Notes: generated by a model not told the origin, from the letters alone. Shown: positions 13,986 through 29,700, counted from the stretch's first letter. The stretch is DNA of 64,000 nucleotides from Roridomyces roridus (GCA_029378245.1 JARKIF010000151.1:1-64000); one strand, 5' to 3'. Numbers and translations are program-made.

Positions 13986-16773
13986 CTACCGTGCTGCCAA
14001 AAGTTGCATGTATGCGGCGACGATGCTGGAACGCTGCACATTCGGCTCCCTCTTGAGCAACCATTCACCTTCATCTTTCCTCGCCTGGGTGATCTTTTTC
14101 CTTGTCTTCTCGTGCGTGACTGAGCGCAAGCTCTTGTAGACCCCCTGGCTTGGATAAGCTATCAAGCCCACGGCGGCAGATGAGGTCTTTGCAGAGAAAC
14201 CCACAACACCCTTTCCGAATCCTTTGGCAGCCCCCAACCAACCCTCATCCCGCGCACCCTTGTAAGGCTGCACGAAGAGATCCGCCATACCCTCCGTCAT
14301 CCCATATGCAAACGTCTTGCCTGCAACAACAGCTCCACTCTTCCAATCTTTGACCGGCCCATGATCCCGTACCTCCTCCCCGTACAGTTTCGGCATACGG
14401 TGGAAGCCTTCTGTTACGGCCAAGGGAATATCAACCATCACACCCCGTACGTTGGACGTTATGATCCGCCCAACGCTCTGGGCAGAAGCCGCCGCCATGG
14501 CACCTGCAGTGTGGAGCCCGCTTCGGCCTTCTCCCGAAGGACCTGCGACAGCATTAGTGCTGAGGCCTTCGCCTTTGTCATCACTTCTGGACGCGAAGGA
14601 TTCGTCGAGACTAGGAGATCTGGGCGCCCCACGTTTGTATTCCTCATACGGCTTGAGGAAGACGCCCGCTCCGGCTTCAGCTATATCGGCGGCTGTACCT
14701 AATATGGCCGATTGGAAGCCAGTCACCGGATCCCAGCGTTGATTCTCCATGTAAAACCTTTTCGTATCATGTCTATGGTTCATTGAGTAGTGAGACCAAA
14801 GAATAGAGAGAGAACCTACAATTTCAAAGTCTTGCGTTCAAGGTGTGAGTTCTGGACCAAGATCTCTACGGCCAGCTTCGACAGACGTATCTTGCCCCCG
14901 TCTTTCTTGATCGACCACGCGGCAGGGCGGTTGGGTAGGATCTCGCACGGGAGGCGTTCAAGGGGAAGATTGGCGTGGAAAGAATCTACGGCAGTCTCGA
15001 CCCCAGATTCAGACTGCATTTTTGTAGCAATGCCTTTCGCTGCTGCTGATGCGGCGGGTGTGAGGCAAAAATCGATTCCCCGTGCAAGATTTTGCGCGTC
15101 CAACATGGAGTGGTGTATTGGCTGAGGTCCCGCTCCCGCGGCGGCGACCATGTTGCCCCAGAACGGTTGGCTAAACAACGATTAGGACAAGGAGAGTTCA
15201 AATGCTGTAGCACCCACTCTCCAAAGAAGGGGACGATAAAAGTTGGTTTCCCATTGAGCAGCCCGCAGGCTGTCGTGCCGGCACCACCGTGGTGGACCTA
15301 AATATAATCAGGATGATATTCTCCGTAAAGCATGAAGAAACGCACCACGGCGGAGACATGCTGGAATAACCACTCGTGAGGGCAGTCGCCGAGCCAGAAA
15401 ACATCGGAAAAGGCCGGACCATCGAGCTTGCTCCATCCTCGGGATATAATAGCTCGCACCCCTGCTGCTTTCACGGCCTCCAGAATTATGTCGCTCATGC
15501 GCCGTGGATCGTCCATCACTATACTCCCAAAGCCGATATATACTGGTGCGGGGCCGGCTCGCAGAAACGCATCAAGGTCGGGCGGTGGGGAGTAATTGGG
15601 TGGGTCGCGGAAGAAGAATCCGCACACATCTAGCGAAGTTCAGAAGGGTGGGGACGTTCGAAGCAGCAATGTCCTACCAATGTGTGGAGCCCAATCAGCC
15701 GGCTTGGGAACCAAGGCAGGAGACCAGCAGTATGTGAAAGGGACTTTGAGCGTGTCTGCAAGAGCGGGCCCTTCCGAGAGTGGAACAGGCGGTAGGTCAA
15801 TGGAATTTCGCCACTTGTTTATGACGTCCCCGAGCCTACTATTCGTCAGGTTCTGCGTGGTACCATTTCCCACCCACTCACCCTTGCCACGTTAGGAATT
15901 CGACAACTCCATAAGAAATATAGTTGGCGGTTACTGGGTCCGTGCTGGAATACTTGATATTTGCCAATGGGTGCGGGAACGCACGGGTTGCCGTCCAAGG
16001 CATGGTGAACATTAGATGGACGGGTATACCCAGGCACTGGGCGCAATGCACATGAGCGAAACTAGGCGGATTGGCAATGATTGCCTCTGCAACAAAGGGT
16101 GCACGCGAGACCTTGTCGGGCTCGATGCAGCTCCGCCAGCATCCGTCCAGCATCTCTGCGATCATGGCGCGTTTCCGTTGGACATCGCCCTCGCGGAGGT
16201 TCTTCATAGATGGAATGAGTCCCGGATTGCGAACCATGAAAAGCATGAGTTCCGACGGGTCCCCTCCAATGGGATAGAATTCGAGACCCGATTCACGAAC
16301 GAAGCCTTCAAAAACATCATGTGTCGCAAGGCGTACCCGATGACCGCGTTTCTGCAGCGCGCATCCTAGGGCAACAAAAGGCTGCACGTCGCCGCGACTG
16401 CCGACGACCTGGATGACGATATTGAGCTTGATTCGCCAGTCTCGCCGCCGAAAGTCAAAATTCAAGGGAGACCTCGGAGTCGGGGGAGGCCGCGGAACAA
16501 TGTTTGCGAGTGCCTTGCCAACCTTGGAGTCCAGGTCGAGTTCGATACGGCCGTCATCTAGCTGGGCTCAACTGCGAGATGCGATGGAAATGAAGCATAC
16601 CCACTTCCAACAGTGCGGCTGTCGATGAGGATCTCATCCGTCGGGATTTTGTAAGAGTAAGAATAGGGCGGCGGAGCGTCATCAGGGACAGTGTCGGGAT
16701 CGTATTGCGATGCCTCGTAGCTCGAGGACCCGGCGGCCAAATGGCATTTGTCCTCTGCAACTTCAAGGATCAT
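13986..16773 (-). CDS. UDP-glucose:sterol glycosyltransferase (GT1/UGT80-like)
   Basis: Transfers a sugar from UDP-sugar, probably to sterols, at membranes. The ATG at 16773 begins an acidic Tyr/Pro-rich leader (MILEVAEDKCHLAAGSSS). The N-terminal GT28 domain starts IVIQVVGSRGDVQPFVALG. The C-terminal nucleotide-binding half has PAPVYIGFGSIVMDD and HHGGAGTTACGLLNGKP followed by FGEQPFWG, the diagnostic sterol-glucosyltransferase signature. The last exon encodes a long tail (WDPVTGFQSAILGTAAD ... AYPSQGVYKSLRS) typical of fungal members and probably membrane-interacting. PH and GRAM domains of yeast Atg26 are absent. About 850 residues. Confidence 0.88.
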
Positions 16774-17263
16774 AGAGGAGCTTGAGAAGGTTGCCTGCGG
16801 CGCAGTTCCAAAAAGTTGATGAATTTCCTGCTACCTTTATACATGCAGGTTTCTATAGGGCGCCCTGATTTTTGCTGTGTGCGGCTGTGCGGGCGATCAC
16901 GTTTTTGTCAACTGTTTTCATGTAAGCAATGATCTCTTCACCCAAACTCTACCGATGATTGCCGTGTCAAGTTCGCTCGACATCCTAACATGAAAAGGTA
17001 CTCGAGTCACTATAAGAAACCCTTACCTTACATGCTCCCTTTTTTGTGCCTTTCCATTTCCACGCTGCAGGGAGGAACACTTGTAAACTGCCAGGTTACT
17101 TACTCTAAGTGGTAGCGAGACCCATGACATTTGTCGTGCTCAAGAAAACAGACTCGGTGTCCACACCTCGCCGCTTGTAGGCCCGTTCAAATGGTAGCAG
17201 GCCCTGCCGCTTGCCGGCCCTACAGCTTCATGTATGTATTGACCACGGCACTACATACTGCTC
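16774..17263. other. Intergenic region upstream of the glycosyltransferase
   Basis: About 490 bases between the glycosyltransferase start and the eIF3L stop. AT-rich stretches but no gene, repeat or RNA recognised. Confidence 0.55.
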
Positions 17264-19493
17264 CTACGCAGCAACCTTGACTCCACCCCACGCAACCTTC
17301 GGCCCACCCGTCCTCGCAGGCTCGGCGACGACAGGGGCAACAGGCACCACCACCCCCGCCTTTGGAGCCGCAGGAAGAGGCTGATTTTTCAGATCGTCCA
17401 AAAGCTTCTGCGTGCGCTCCGTGTTCTTGATAAACCAGCCAGCATACCGTCTCCCCATCGTAGACTCGGCAATGTGCACCATGTTCTATCGGTGCCGTCA
17501 GCAGAGACATAAAACGCCCAGAGAAACACTCACCTCGTCAATGACAAAGTTGAGGTCGCTGGTGGAAGCTGTCTCGCCATCGAGAAGCCCTTTACCCCCG
17601 GTTACATGCGTCACGCTCCGGCTGGCCTGCTTCATCACCATGAGCTGCTGCACCATATCCTCCTCGTCCGCATCAAGGAAGTTGGCCAACTTCTTGGCGC
17701 CCAGGCTCGTGTACAGCTTCAAGAAACTACGCAAGGTGGGCACGGAGCTTTGAGCGACCACGTCTGACAGCAAGAGGCTCAGATGTCGGTGTGCTGGGTC
17801 AGACGAGTCGGCAGAGTCGGGTGAAGACGGGTCTGGAGAGCCAGGAACCAGCAGGGCATTGAGCGCCGCCGGGTCATCGTATGGCGGAGAATTGGCATTG
17901 ATAAACTTTGGGCATGCGTAGAGGAAGAGCTCCTTGAACGCTGGGATGGCATCCTCTTGTCCCCGCACCATTTTCGCGAATTGCTCGCCATACCGTTCCT
18001 TGGAAATGTTGGCGATATTGTCGTCCAGCCTGCTCGGCGACAAGGCATTGCAGATGGCGAACAAGGCATACATCCTGTCGCCCGTTTTGCTGATCTGGGA
18101 CAAGAATGGTTAGCAGGGAGTGCAACGACGAGCGTAATACGCACCTGGTCATACTGGTAGCTGCGAGTATGATACTGCCGCATACGCATTATCCAGTTTA
18201 ATATGGAGACAAATGTGCGAATGGCGTCGGGGTATCGCCGGAGCATGATGTAGCAGAATCCGACATAATAGTAGGTAGCCACGGTGCACGCGGTGACACG
18301 AGTGTACGGGGACTGAAGAGGATGTCAGAGAGCATACAAGCGGTATCATCTTGCTGACCTTTTGATTCAGCTCGACGTTCTCCATCACCTTGAGGGCTAG
18401 CGTAAAGTCCCCAAGGAGAACGTGGACTCTCAAAAGACCGATTATGCTGAAATAGCCCAGATGGCGGTAAATAGGTCGGCTACCATATTCGCCAACAATC
18501 TCGCTGTAGAACACATCAGGGACTACCAAGACACATCGCTGGCAACAACTTACGCGATCTCTTCGGCAGTCTTGCCTGCCTGGTGTGCAGCGATGTACTC
18601 GTTGATTTTGGATTTTTGGATGAGAGAGTACAAGACGTTCAAAACGCTGTACGAGCTCCAGACCGGACCACCATCGGCGAGCATGGAGAGTTCATCTTCT
18701 GTTTTTGATTTCACTTTCGACCGCCAAGTGCAGAATACTTGGAACTGGTAGATGAACTCGTCGATGATATCCCAAAGCCATTGCTCAGGAAGCTCCAGTT
18801 GCACGGGGCCCTCCGAGTCTGGGCATTGTGAGCGCACGACCCAGCAAAATACAACGCGGACGCACTGAGGAGGTAGTTGAACAGCTCGCAACTATTCTCG
18901 TAAGAATGGAACCGATCGTCCACGTTGGGTTGCAGCCGCGAGTAGACGTGTCGGTAATACAGTTCCCGGTACAAAATGAGGAAAATGGGATCTTACAAGA
19001 GACTCAGTCGCGACGCTTCGTGGCGAACGAGGAAACGCACCGTCATTGACTAGCGGAGCGATAATCTCCGCTTCAGGCCATTCTGTCCTGGAATAAAACT
19101 TTTCCGTGTATTTATTCCAGCCACTCTCGTAGGCGACGGTGATTTCTGCCAAGTTGTTGTCCAGAACGGCTTGATGGAAGTGAACGATGAACTAGAAAAT
19201 TCGATCGACAAATGAGCCAACAGAGGAAAGAGAGGACCCTACGCCTTTGACAACGTCTGGGATCTGGGCAAAGGCAGCCTGTTGGGCCATGGCCTGTTGC
19301 ATTGCAATAAGGGTGGCTTCGTCTATCGGTTGCTGGAATTGCATTAATTATCGACCCAAGGACGTCGTAACGCTCCCCTCCTTACCTGGAAAAGCGTGTC
19401 GTCGTACACCTGGCCGTTCTGGACGTATTCCATCTCCTGCAGATCTTCGTCTACGTCGGCCTCTGCAGCCCATCGTGCCCGGGGTGTTGCCAT
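17264..19493 (-). CDS. eIF3L: eukaryotic translation initiation factor 3 subunit L
   Basis: Non-core subunit of eIF3, which binds the 40S ribosome. The ATG at 19493 starts [20 protein letters not shown]. Recognisable family blocks include the region around [47 protein letters not shown], the [19 protein letters not shown] stretch of the PCI/TPR part, and [19 protein letters not shown]. The tail is Pro/Ala-rich with a TRWAEVD-like final segment ([14 protein letters not shown]). Around ten introns; length about 600 residues fits the family. Cytoplasmic housekeeping gene. Confidence 0.93.
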
Positions 19494-19555
19494 TGCTCGA
19501 GAGGAAAATGGGAATGATGTGTTTGGCAAGGGTCTCGAAACCAAATAACCAAGTT

Positions 19556-19720
19556 CCTCGCTCTCCTTGTACAACACTTGCAGGAGTCTGCCTTCGCCTC
19601 TCTTCTTCTACAATCTGCCTCTGACTACGATATGATCCCTACAAAGTTTGTTGCTTTCCTCGCTCTAGTTGTACAACACTTCAAGGTGTCTGCCTTCGCC
19701 TCTCTTCTACGATCTGCCTC
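19556..19720. repeat. Tandem duplication at the 3' end of a C2H2 gene
   Basis: Two copies of a roughly 65-base segment, 19556-19622 and 19658-19720, share CCTCGCTCT, TTGTACAACACTT, GTCTGCCTTCGCCTCTCTTC and ATCTGCCTC. The second copy (higher coordinates) encodes the last codons of the zinc-finger gene; the first lies beyond its stop and is a noncoding duplicate. Confidence 0.75.
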
Positions 19721-20120
19721 AAACGCTCGTTCGCCGACGAATGAGCACTCCCAATATGGCGAAGTAACGCGTCCTTCCGCCCGTAGAATTTGTGGCAAAA
19801 TTCTTCCGGACACACCCACGATTTGTTGTTGGAATGGGTCATCTCGTGTCTTTGGCAATCTGAAACCCGAGAAAATGTCCGTCCGCATCCATATCCACAA
19901 ATCTTCCTCTATAGCTCCCCGTTTGTCAGTCGTCGGGGACTGGACGCCGAACCTGCTCACCTCCGGTGTTGACCTCTGTTCCGTCTTGGCTAATGCTGGC
20001 TCCGACGGCTTCCGTTCGCACGTGGCACTTCGGGCATCGTCTACCGAAGACGACCGCACGCGAAGCGGAGGTATATTAGGATGGCCCGCTTCCTGCAAGT
20101 CTGAAGCTGGTCTCTGGGCC

Positions 20121-20151
<31 letters not shown>

Positions 20152-20537
20152 CCTCGTCCTCCGTTTCGTCGCCAGTCAACTCCAAATCCTCCAGGCAACA
20201 TATGGTTGGTAACCCATCATATGTGTCTTCCTGTAGCACCTCGTAGTAGGCGTGGCCAACGACGCTGGAGCTCGGCACAAGGATGTGCATGCCGCCCCCA
20301 GTGTGCTGTGTTCTCGCTTGCGGCTGGCTTTGAAGGAGCGGTATGATCTTCGGGCGGAGACCTTGCAAGGGAGGATCCACACATTTATACTTGTTCCTCT
20401 CTCGTTCCGCGCCGCTCGGTACACGTCTAGGTGGTGTATGCCCCAACCAACTACGAGTTTTGATGTATTCTGTATCAGTTTTCCGAATGCCTTTGAATCA
20501 CAGCAACGCACTCTGTAGTCCGCCCCCCTTCGCACAT
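19681..20537 (-). CDS. C2H2 zinc-finger protein with poly-Asp tract
   Basis: Putative nuclear DNA-binding protein of about 235 residues. The first exon from the ATG at 20537 is short (MCEGGRTTD); splicing gives a basic N-terminal region, then GDETEDEG followed by nine Asp residues encoded by a (CGT/GAC)n run near 20125-20150. The C-terminus has one degenerate C2H2 finger (CGYGCGRTFSRVSDCQRH) and a canonical one (CPEEFCHKFYGRKDALLRH), reached through a 50-base intron that joins ...STPE to RKICGYG. It ends ERRRQTP at 19683. Other basidiomycete genes share this terminal finger pair. Targets are unknown. Confidence 0.75.
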
Positions 20538-20907
20538 TGTAATAGCGTCCAAAATCATCCGAGTCGTACGAAAGTTTCGTGGTGCAAGTAGGTTGGCGCG
20601 TGGCGATCAAACAACGTGTCCGAACGTTATTTCCTCAGAGAGCGAGCGGGGGGTTACCAGCGTTGGCCACAGGGAAAATGTAACCTGTGGCGCGACACCT
20701 TTTCCATGGGACCATGATGGTGGCTTGACCTGGGAACAAGGCTCTTGTTTGGGCTACCCCATTCGTGAAAGCATCGGACGAGCCTATATCCTGTTCCGCG
20801 CCACACAGCCGAAAATATAAAACCCTTCATACGTCCATCCGTGGAATACACTAACTAAAACAACAGGGCAAGAGGTATAGACACGACAAGAGTTCCTTAC
20901 TCATTTC

Positions 20908-22963
<2,056 letters not shown>

Positions 22964-23220
22964 AAGATGTGTTCTAGGGCAACTGGTGGTACAGAAGAGG
23001 TGGAGAGAGGGGTGCAAGACTAGAGCGCCGCCAGCGACCAAGAGGGTTGCAGTGAGAGAGTTGTGTGATGACGATCAAAAGCGCCCAAATGCCAATCTAT
23101 CGTACCGCAATGAGACGGCTGCTATCAGGTTGCTTAGCTTCAGGAGTTGTATGTTTATGGTACTAGAATACAGATGACTGGAATAATGATACATCCTTGA
23201 CGACAATGCCAATCTATCAG

Positions 23221-24680
23221 CTAGAGAGGAGGCCCTGCTGCCACGAAGGCGCCGACTCTTTTACCTTGGATGGTTTCTTGAGCCAAGTCGTGGGGACAAG
23301 AGGCGGTAGTAACCCTTGCTGGAACTCGGGCATAATCGAGTAGCGGAAACAATCCAGTTTGAAACGCTGAATACTTTTGTGGCCAAGGCTTTGAGTTACA
23401 TTCTGCATACTGCATCAACATTGAAAAGAGGACAGCCAAGTTTCTAACCTTGCTGCGTATGAAAGGATCGATAATCCACATAAGCCCGTGAAAGTCTTGC
23501 CGATCGTGGGCTGAACGCGAGAGACAACCCCCGTGGCGGATGCATATCATCTGCCGATTGTAATTAAACTCCGACGACCAGAATCTGTCCAAGAAAACAG
23601 TCAAGAGCGATTCGAAAGAACTGGCGCCCGCGTACCGGAACCAGTCGTACATCAATTGATGCATTGGCACCTCCAGGGGAGGAGTCCAGTCTTCCGCCAG
23701 GTCGTACCGCACATCGCAACGCATCACTTCCGGGCGACGTAGCCAGAATGTCCCATCCAGTTGGTCTTGTTCAAGTGGAGGCAGTCCTTTTTGCAGATTG
23801 GGCAATAGTCCCCGGTGCTTGTGGACGACATGCTGTCAGTATTCCTGCGCGCAAGTCTTTGCAGCGACTTGCCTGCAAAAACCCTATGGTCATCATGACC
23901 AAGGCATAACTTGAGAATGTTGAAGGCTGGCCGCGGGCCGGGCTCGGACTGTTGAGGCCCAACGGCTTCGCCCATCGCTTGATATACCTAATCATGTCGC
24001 CCAGGACCGGGTTTAATTGGCAGTAGTGGCGAATAAGATCCGAGTTGAGAACCCCGAGTCGGTCATTGACGTTGATATCGCAGACATGTCCCGTTTCTAG
24101 ATGCTTGAATTTTACTACAAGTGGTGAGGAAGAACCCGGCTCAACGAAATGGTCACACACCGATAGGCACTGATGCACTGGCGACGGTGTCGAGAATTTT
24201 GAATCCCGCACGCTCGAGTGTCAAGGCGAGATTACTGAAGCCAATGAGCACACATAATGCGGACGGACAGGCGATAGAGTACTTGATGTTGTATATACCT
24301 GGACACAAAGATCAGACCGTGCAAGTGGAATACGCAATGAACACGAACGGGGAAGAGCCTCGGGCGGATCTATGAAGCCATGCTCTCGTTCGAGATCAAG
24401 AACGACGAGGTCTAGATCGCTTGAAGCAGTTGAAATGCCATAGCGCGTGCTGCCGAACGTATCGACGACATAACCACTCCCGTACTGTTTCTGAATCGCC
24501 GTTTCGACAGCCCTGACCGTCTGCGAGCGTGAAACAATGACGCTTTCAGGCACCCCGCGTTTGTAGGCGGGATCTGCTGCAGTTGTGCGTTCAGACGGCG
24601 CAGAATCGGATTGTCCAAATTTCGGTGGACGTTGCTGCCAGAACTTTGTTGACTTGAGAGATCTGCGCCTCGTCAGGAAT
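23221..24680 (-). CDS. Cid1-like terminal nucleotidyltransferase (poly(A)/uridylyl)
   Basis: Non-canonical poly(A) polymerase/TUTase adding A or U to RNA 3' ends. The catalytic core has the G-S loop and two carboxylates in TFGSTRYGISTASSDLDLVVLD and the third in VCDINVNDRLGVLNSDLIRHY. The PAP-associated part follows (IRYIKRWAKPLGLNSP, FSSYALVMMTIGFLQ), then a C-terminal region with DWFRYAGASSFES. The stop is at 23221. The N-terminal exon is not resolved: the frame SLKSTKFWQQRPPKFGQ is open back to about 24680. An ATG at 25034 in another frame starts an Arg/Ser-rich, mitochondrial-presequence-like stretch that may or may not splice in. Confidence 0.8.
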
Positions 24681-25317
24681 ACTGTGGGTTCATGGAGAGG
24701 TTTAAGCCCCCACTAGAGAAATATGAGCAGTGCATGGAAAAGAAGATGTAGCTCACTCTTAGCCGTTCCACTGGCTGCGATTAAGAGTCAAAGCATTGCT
24801 CAAAAATTTGCTATGCAAGCATACAATAGTATTGTCCTTCGGGCCTGGTCGGATACTGCTTGCATGATAAAGCCTCCGAGAGGAATGACGGAGTCGACCA
24901 TCTTCTTGGGAGTGGGTCACTGAGAGCAAGGCCAAATTCTTTTCTTGGCTGCTTTGTCGAGGCGTCTTAGCTAGGCGGGAGAAAGGCTGGCGTTCATGTC
25001 GCGTGGAGCTGCAGAACGCGCGTGCGAGGCGCATGCGCCGACAACGACTGGGACAAGATCGACGCGAGAAACACAGATGCAAAGCCAAGCCTTTTGAGCT
25101 TTGCCGATTCATTTCTGCCTGTAACCAACTACTTCTGTCGAAGATTCACTTATAATGCACCGATTCTCGTGGCTGACGAGTTGTTGCCTCCATACCGTTG
25201 AAGCACGCAGAGTCCAGACAGTCGATTGACACAGACAGATGCAGTCGCCTTGGAAGCCATCATCTACAGCTCAACTCTTGTCCTTTACCTTTCCACTCTT
25301 TTATCTTCATACCCGCG
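24681..25317. other. Unresolved 5' region of the nucleotidyltransferase
   Basis: Contains possible minus-strand leader exons. One frame, from an ATG at 25034, reads MRLARAFCSSTRHERQPF, rich in Arg and Ser. It also holds the promoter of the plus-strand MARVEL gene. I could not fix splice sites with confidence. Confidence 0.4.
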
Positions 25318-26194
25318 ATGGCTTTTTCACCTGTAGGCCGGACAAAAGTGGCCGTCCACGGTGCGCAATATCTCAATTGCCATCCAACGTGCTCAATTTT
25401 GCCAGTTTTCCTCCTTCTTGTGAACGTTGTCGTACTCGCTCTGTCGACCCGGGTCAACCTCTACCAGGAATTCTTCTGTTCGTCCGAGGAAGCTTCATTT
25501 GCTCATTTGCGTTTGCTCACCAGACCCAGTTGTCGCCGACCGGTTCCCCTTCATTCTTTCAATTATCACACTGGTGCTACTCGGCTTGATGTATGCCTCC
25601 TCGTTGCCGACGCTGCTTGCCGTACCAATACTTTGTTATTCAGGACCCTGGTCGACTTTGTCTCCAACAGCTCCTACACGGGTCGCCCCCAGTTTGAGAT
25701 TGGTGTGTTCTCGGTATTGAGCATCTTCTGGTTGGGTACGTGCATAGCCCTTGTCGTCCCCATTCCACCCAACTCACCCGCCACAGCGTTCAATGCCTTC
25801 TCGAGCTCTCGCTGGGGCAGCGCCCCGCTCAACTGTGGTGTTATTCCCCGCGGTGCGCGTGACCACATTCCGCGTTGACCACCAAACTCATACTGCACCC
25901 AGATTATCCAGACACCATTCAATGGTGCCAAGAACTCTCGGCGCTCCGTATCATGGTCTGGATTGAGTGGTTGATCTGTGTGTCCCAGTGTATCTCCTGC
26001 GACGCTTTTACTAACCCGTCCCAGTCTTCTTCACCACCATAATGACTCTGCGGTATACCATCTCTCAAAGCAACGGCGGCAACAAGCATATCTTCCAGAT
26101 GCCGCTTTCGCGGTACACCCCACGCGCAGACCATGTCAACGGCAACTACCCATTCAGCAGCAACGCATTCGAGCAATACGGCAAGATGAACTAG
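25318..26194 (+). CDS. four-TM MARVEL-domain membrane protein
   Basis: Integral membrane protein of about 180-190 residues. The ATG at 25318 starts MAFSPVGRTKVAVH. Hand-spliced exons give TM1 FLLLVNVVVLALSTRVNLY, TM2 PFILSIITLVLLGLM, the conserved SYTGRPQFEIGVFSVLSIFWLA of TM3, an extracellular loop with FSSSRWGSAPLNC, and TM4 VWIEWLIFFFTTIMTLRYT. The cytoplasmic tail is polar (QSNGGNKHIFQMPLSRYTP) and stops at 26194. At least six introns. Related fungal proteins sit in the plasma membrane; a function in membrane apposition is only inferred from the family. Confidence 0.85.
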
Positions 26195-26762
26195 ATGTGA
26201 TTATGAGACAGAAGGGGAAAGAAGGATGAGAAATCGTTCTTGCTGGCCCTTGCGATTTCTTTTCTCGGTTTTCCTTCTTCTAGGGCCGTTTACGACCCTT
26301 CCTTCGTTCTTTCTACGTGCTTGATGCGTGATGTATACCCTACCTTGCGGGCCAGAGTATGTACTGTCGAATGTTTTGCCATTGTCGCACTTAGTGAGCA
26401 ACTAGTGAGCCGAGATAGCAGAATCAGAGATCCAATGTTCGTGTCTTGCAGACTCGGATTAGAATGGCGCAAAAGTTTCAACTGTGTACGGGCCACGGTT
26501 GTGGACGAAGGCTGAACGTTAAGGATTTGAGGAAGTAGGTCGCATCGAAGGCATCGAAGTTCGATTTTATTGAAGGCTCTGCCAAACTCGAACATACAAT
26601 CGATTTCTGATCTCCGCTGAGTGGCGACCCCTGCAGCTTGTCGTCTGACCCGACACGCTCACATGCATGGCTCACGGGGCCCGTCTTCTATTCCCCGATA
26701 ATGTCCCTGAGCTGCTCTTCGTCCCTTATAACTATGCGTTGGCCGCGTTAGAAGTTCTCGCA

Positions 26763-29700
26763 ATGCGGACCTTGCGCACTCTCTTCGCTGCTATCGGCCT
26801 GGCTTCGGTCACTGTCGCCGCGCCTCCTGGCTTTCCCACTAATGGCAACGGGCTGTGGTACACGATCCCTGGAAAGGTCTGGTTACTCTAGGCTCGATAC
26901 CACCCTCTCTAGTAGTTCTGAAGACAGTCGTTCAGATATGGTCACTCGACTATCTCCCGGTTGGCAATGGCTTCCTCGCGGGTGAATTTGACGCGTCGTA
27001 TAATTCGATTTTTGACCATACATAAGCCATGACGCCCGGAGGCACTGTTCAGGAGGCGACGCAGCTGAATATCGAGTCGCTCTGGGCTGGAGGGCCATTC
27101 CAAGACCCAGTTCGTCTCTAATCCCACTCCTCATTCCCACTTTTTGACACGTAACTAAGACGTACAATGGCGGAAACAAGCAGCCAAGTGAGAGGACTGC
27201 CATGGCCGCCGCGATGCAGCAGTATCGCGACGCAATCTGGGACAGCCCGACGGGCAATATCGACGGTACCCATTCTTAGCAGGACCTAATCCATGTGCTC
27301 ATAGAAATGCAGACATATCAACTTTGACCACGGACGCGGGGGACTATGGGTCCTACGTCGGTGCAGGCTATCTTGTATCAACCCTGAACATCTCTGGCGC
27401 AGTCACCGACTACAGTCGTTGGCTCGACCTCAATCAGGCTATTGCAAGAGTGACCTGGACTCAAGCTGGTTCCACTTTTACTCGGTAGGCGTATTTCTAA
27501 CCGAGAATCGTATGCTTACATTTTTACAGCGAGACGTTTTGTTCCAACCCAACGCAGGCCTGCACTCAGCACATCTCAAGCACGGGCGCTCTTCCTTCGC
27601 TTTCCTTTGCCTTTGCTTCCTCGATAGAAGCCAGCTTTCCGACTCCGAACATTACGTGCTTTGATTCAAGCACCCTCCGAGTCCAAGGCTTTGCGAGCAT
27701 CCCTGGGATGGCTTATGAATTCCTCGGACGCGTCCGCAGCACTGGAGGCCATATCTCATGCGCCTCCGCCCCTGCTGTTTCCGATCCTGCACTCTGGGGG
27801 CCCACCACCAACGCCACCCTCTCCGTCACGGGGCACCCTTCAGAAGCCTGGATCTCGTGGGTCGGCGGCACGGACTTCTCGCAAGATGCAGGCGATGCTG
27901 CACATGGGTTTACGTTCCGTGGAGCCGATCCGCACGCCGCGGTCCTTGGGCTCCTGTCCGGCCCGCCATCCACCGCAACGTACACATCACTCCGCTCGGC
28001 TCACTTTACCGACTTTGAGGGTGCGGTGGGCGCGTTTACGCTTGATATCGGACAGAAGCCTCAGTTGGAGACCTCGACGGACGTCCTGATAGGCACGTAC
28101 CAGACTGATGTGGGCAATCCCTATCTCGAGGTTAGTTTTTGAGCGGGTCCGACCTTTCTTTGGATTCTCATTTGTTCCCAGTGGCTTATGTTCAATTATG
28201 GTCGATACCTCCTTGCGAGCAGCGCGCGTGGAGGGTTACCAGCCAATCTGCAGGGCAAGTGGGCTCTCGATACCCAGACTCCATGGAGTGGCGGTACGTA
28301 TCTCAATATGTGGTCCTTTTCATCATCTTAGTTCTTTCCACCTAGATTATCGTGAGCTGAACACTTTCACGTCTGTGTAACCAAGCGAACGGCCTTATAG
28401 ACTCGAACATCAACATACAAATGAACTACTGGAGTGCCGAGATGAGCAACCTCAACTTGATCAACCCCTTGTTCACGTATTTTGAGGTATGGCTCTCGCC
28501 TGTCTGTTAGTATTCCTGACCACGTCCAGAAAAACTGGGCACCGAGGGGAGCAGAAACCGCTTTAACGTTATATAACGTCTCTAGGGGATGGGTTACTCA
28601 CAATGAAATGAATGCGCGGGTTCTTCTTGCTTTCAGTTTCTTGCCCTCAATCTCTCTCCAGATCTTTGGTCATACTGGGATGAAGGCCGCCGACAATAGT
28701 GCTTCATGGGCGAATTACCCGGAATCAGCTGTTTGGATGGTCAGTCATCGCTCGTCTTGAGCAGAATGTAGACTGAGACCCCCAGATGGTGCACGTTTGG
28801 GATCATTTCGATTATACCAACGATGTGAACTGGTGGAAGAGTCAGGGCTGGCCGCTTATCAAAGGTGTTGCGAGCTTCCACCTAGGTTTGCGCCTCCTTT
28901 CCTTGTCTGTAAGTAATTGACTTTGTTTTAGACAAGCTGGTCCCGGATCTGCGTTTCAACGACGGCACTCTCGTCGTGAGCCCCTGCAACTCGCCCGAAC
29001 AGAACCCCATCACGCTTGGATGTGCTCATGCCCAACAACTGATTTGGCAATTGTTCAACGCCGTCGAGAAGGGCTTTGACGCATCAGGGGACACTGACAC
29101 GGCCTTCCTCGAGGGTACGCCGGGCTTGACTGTCTCTGTCCTGTTTTGACTCTCTCGCAGAGGTACGCACCAAGAGGGACGCCATGGACAAAGGTCTGCG
29201 GATCGGATGGTGGGGCCAGCTTCAAGGTGAATTCCCTCTTAGTAGGCATGGAACCGTCCTGATCGTGTAATTCAGAATGGAAGGTCGACCAGGACATGCA
29301 GAACGACACGCATCGTCACCTCTCTCACCTAATTGGCTTGTACCCTGGCTACGCCATCACCAACTACGAGCCGACTTTGCAAGGGAATATACTAGTCAAC
29401 GGCAGCCGAACCACCTACACGAAGTCCGAGATCATCGATGCGGCCACCGTCAGCTTGATTCACCGCGGAAACGGGACAGGACCTGATGCGGACTCGGGAT
29501 GGGAGAAAATGTGGCGTGCTGCAAGCTGGGCTCAGCTGCAGAATGCCACAGAATTCTACCATGAATTGACTGTGAGCAAATTTCTGTCTACCGTACTTCC
29601 GCCAAATTAACGAGGTTTTCAGTATGGGATTTTTGAGAACTTTGGTTCCAGCTTGTTCAGCCTTTATGATCCATTTGATGCCGACCCCATCATCCAGGTA

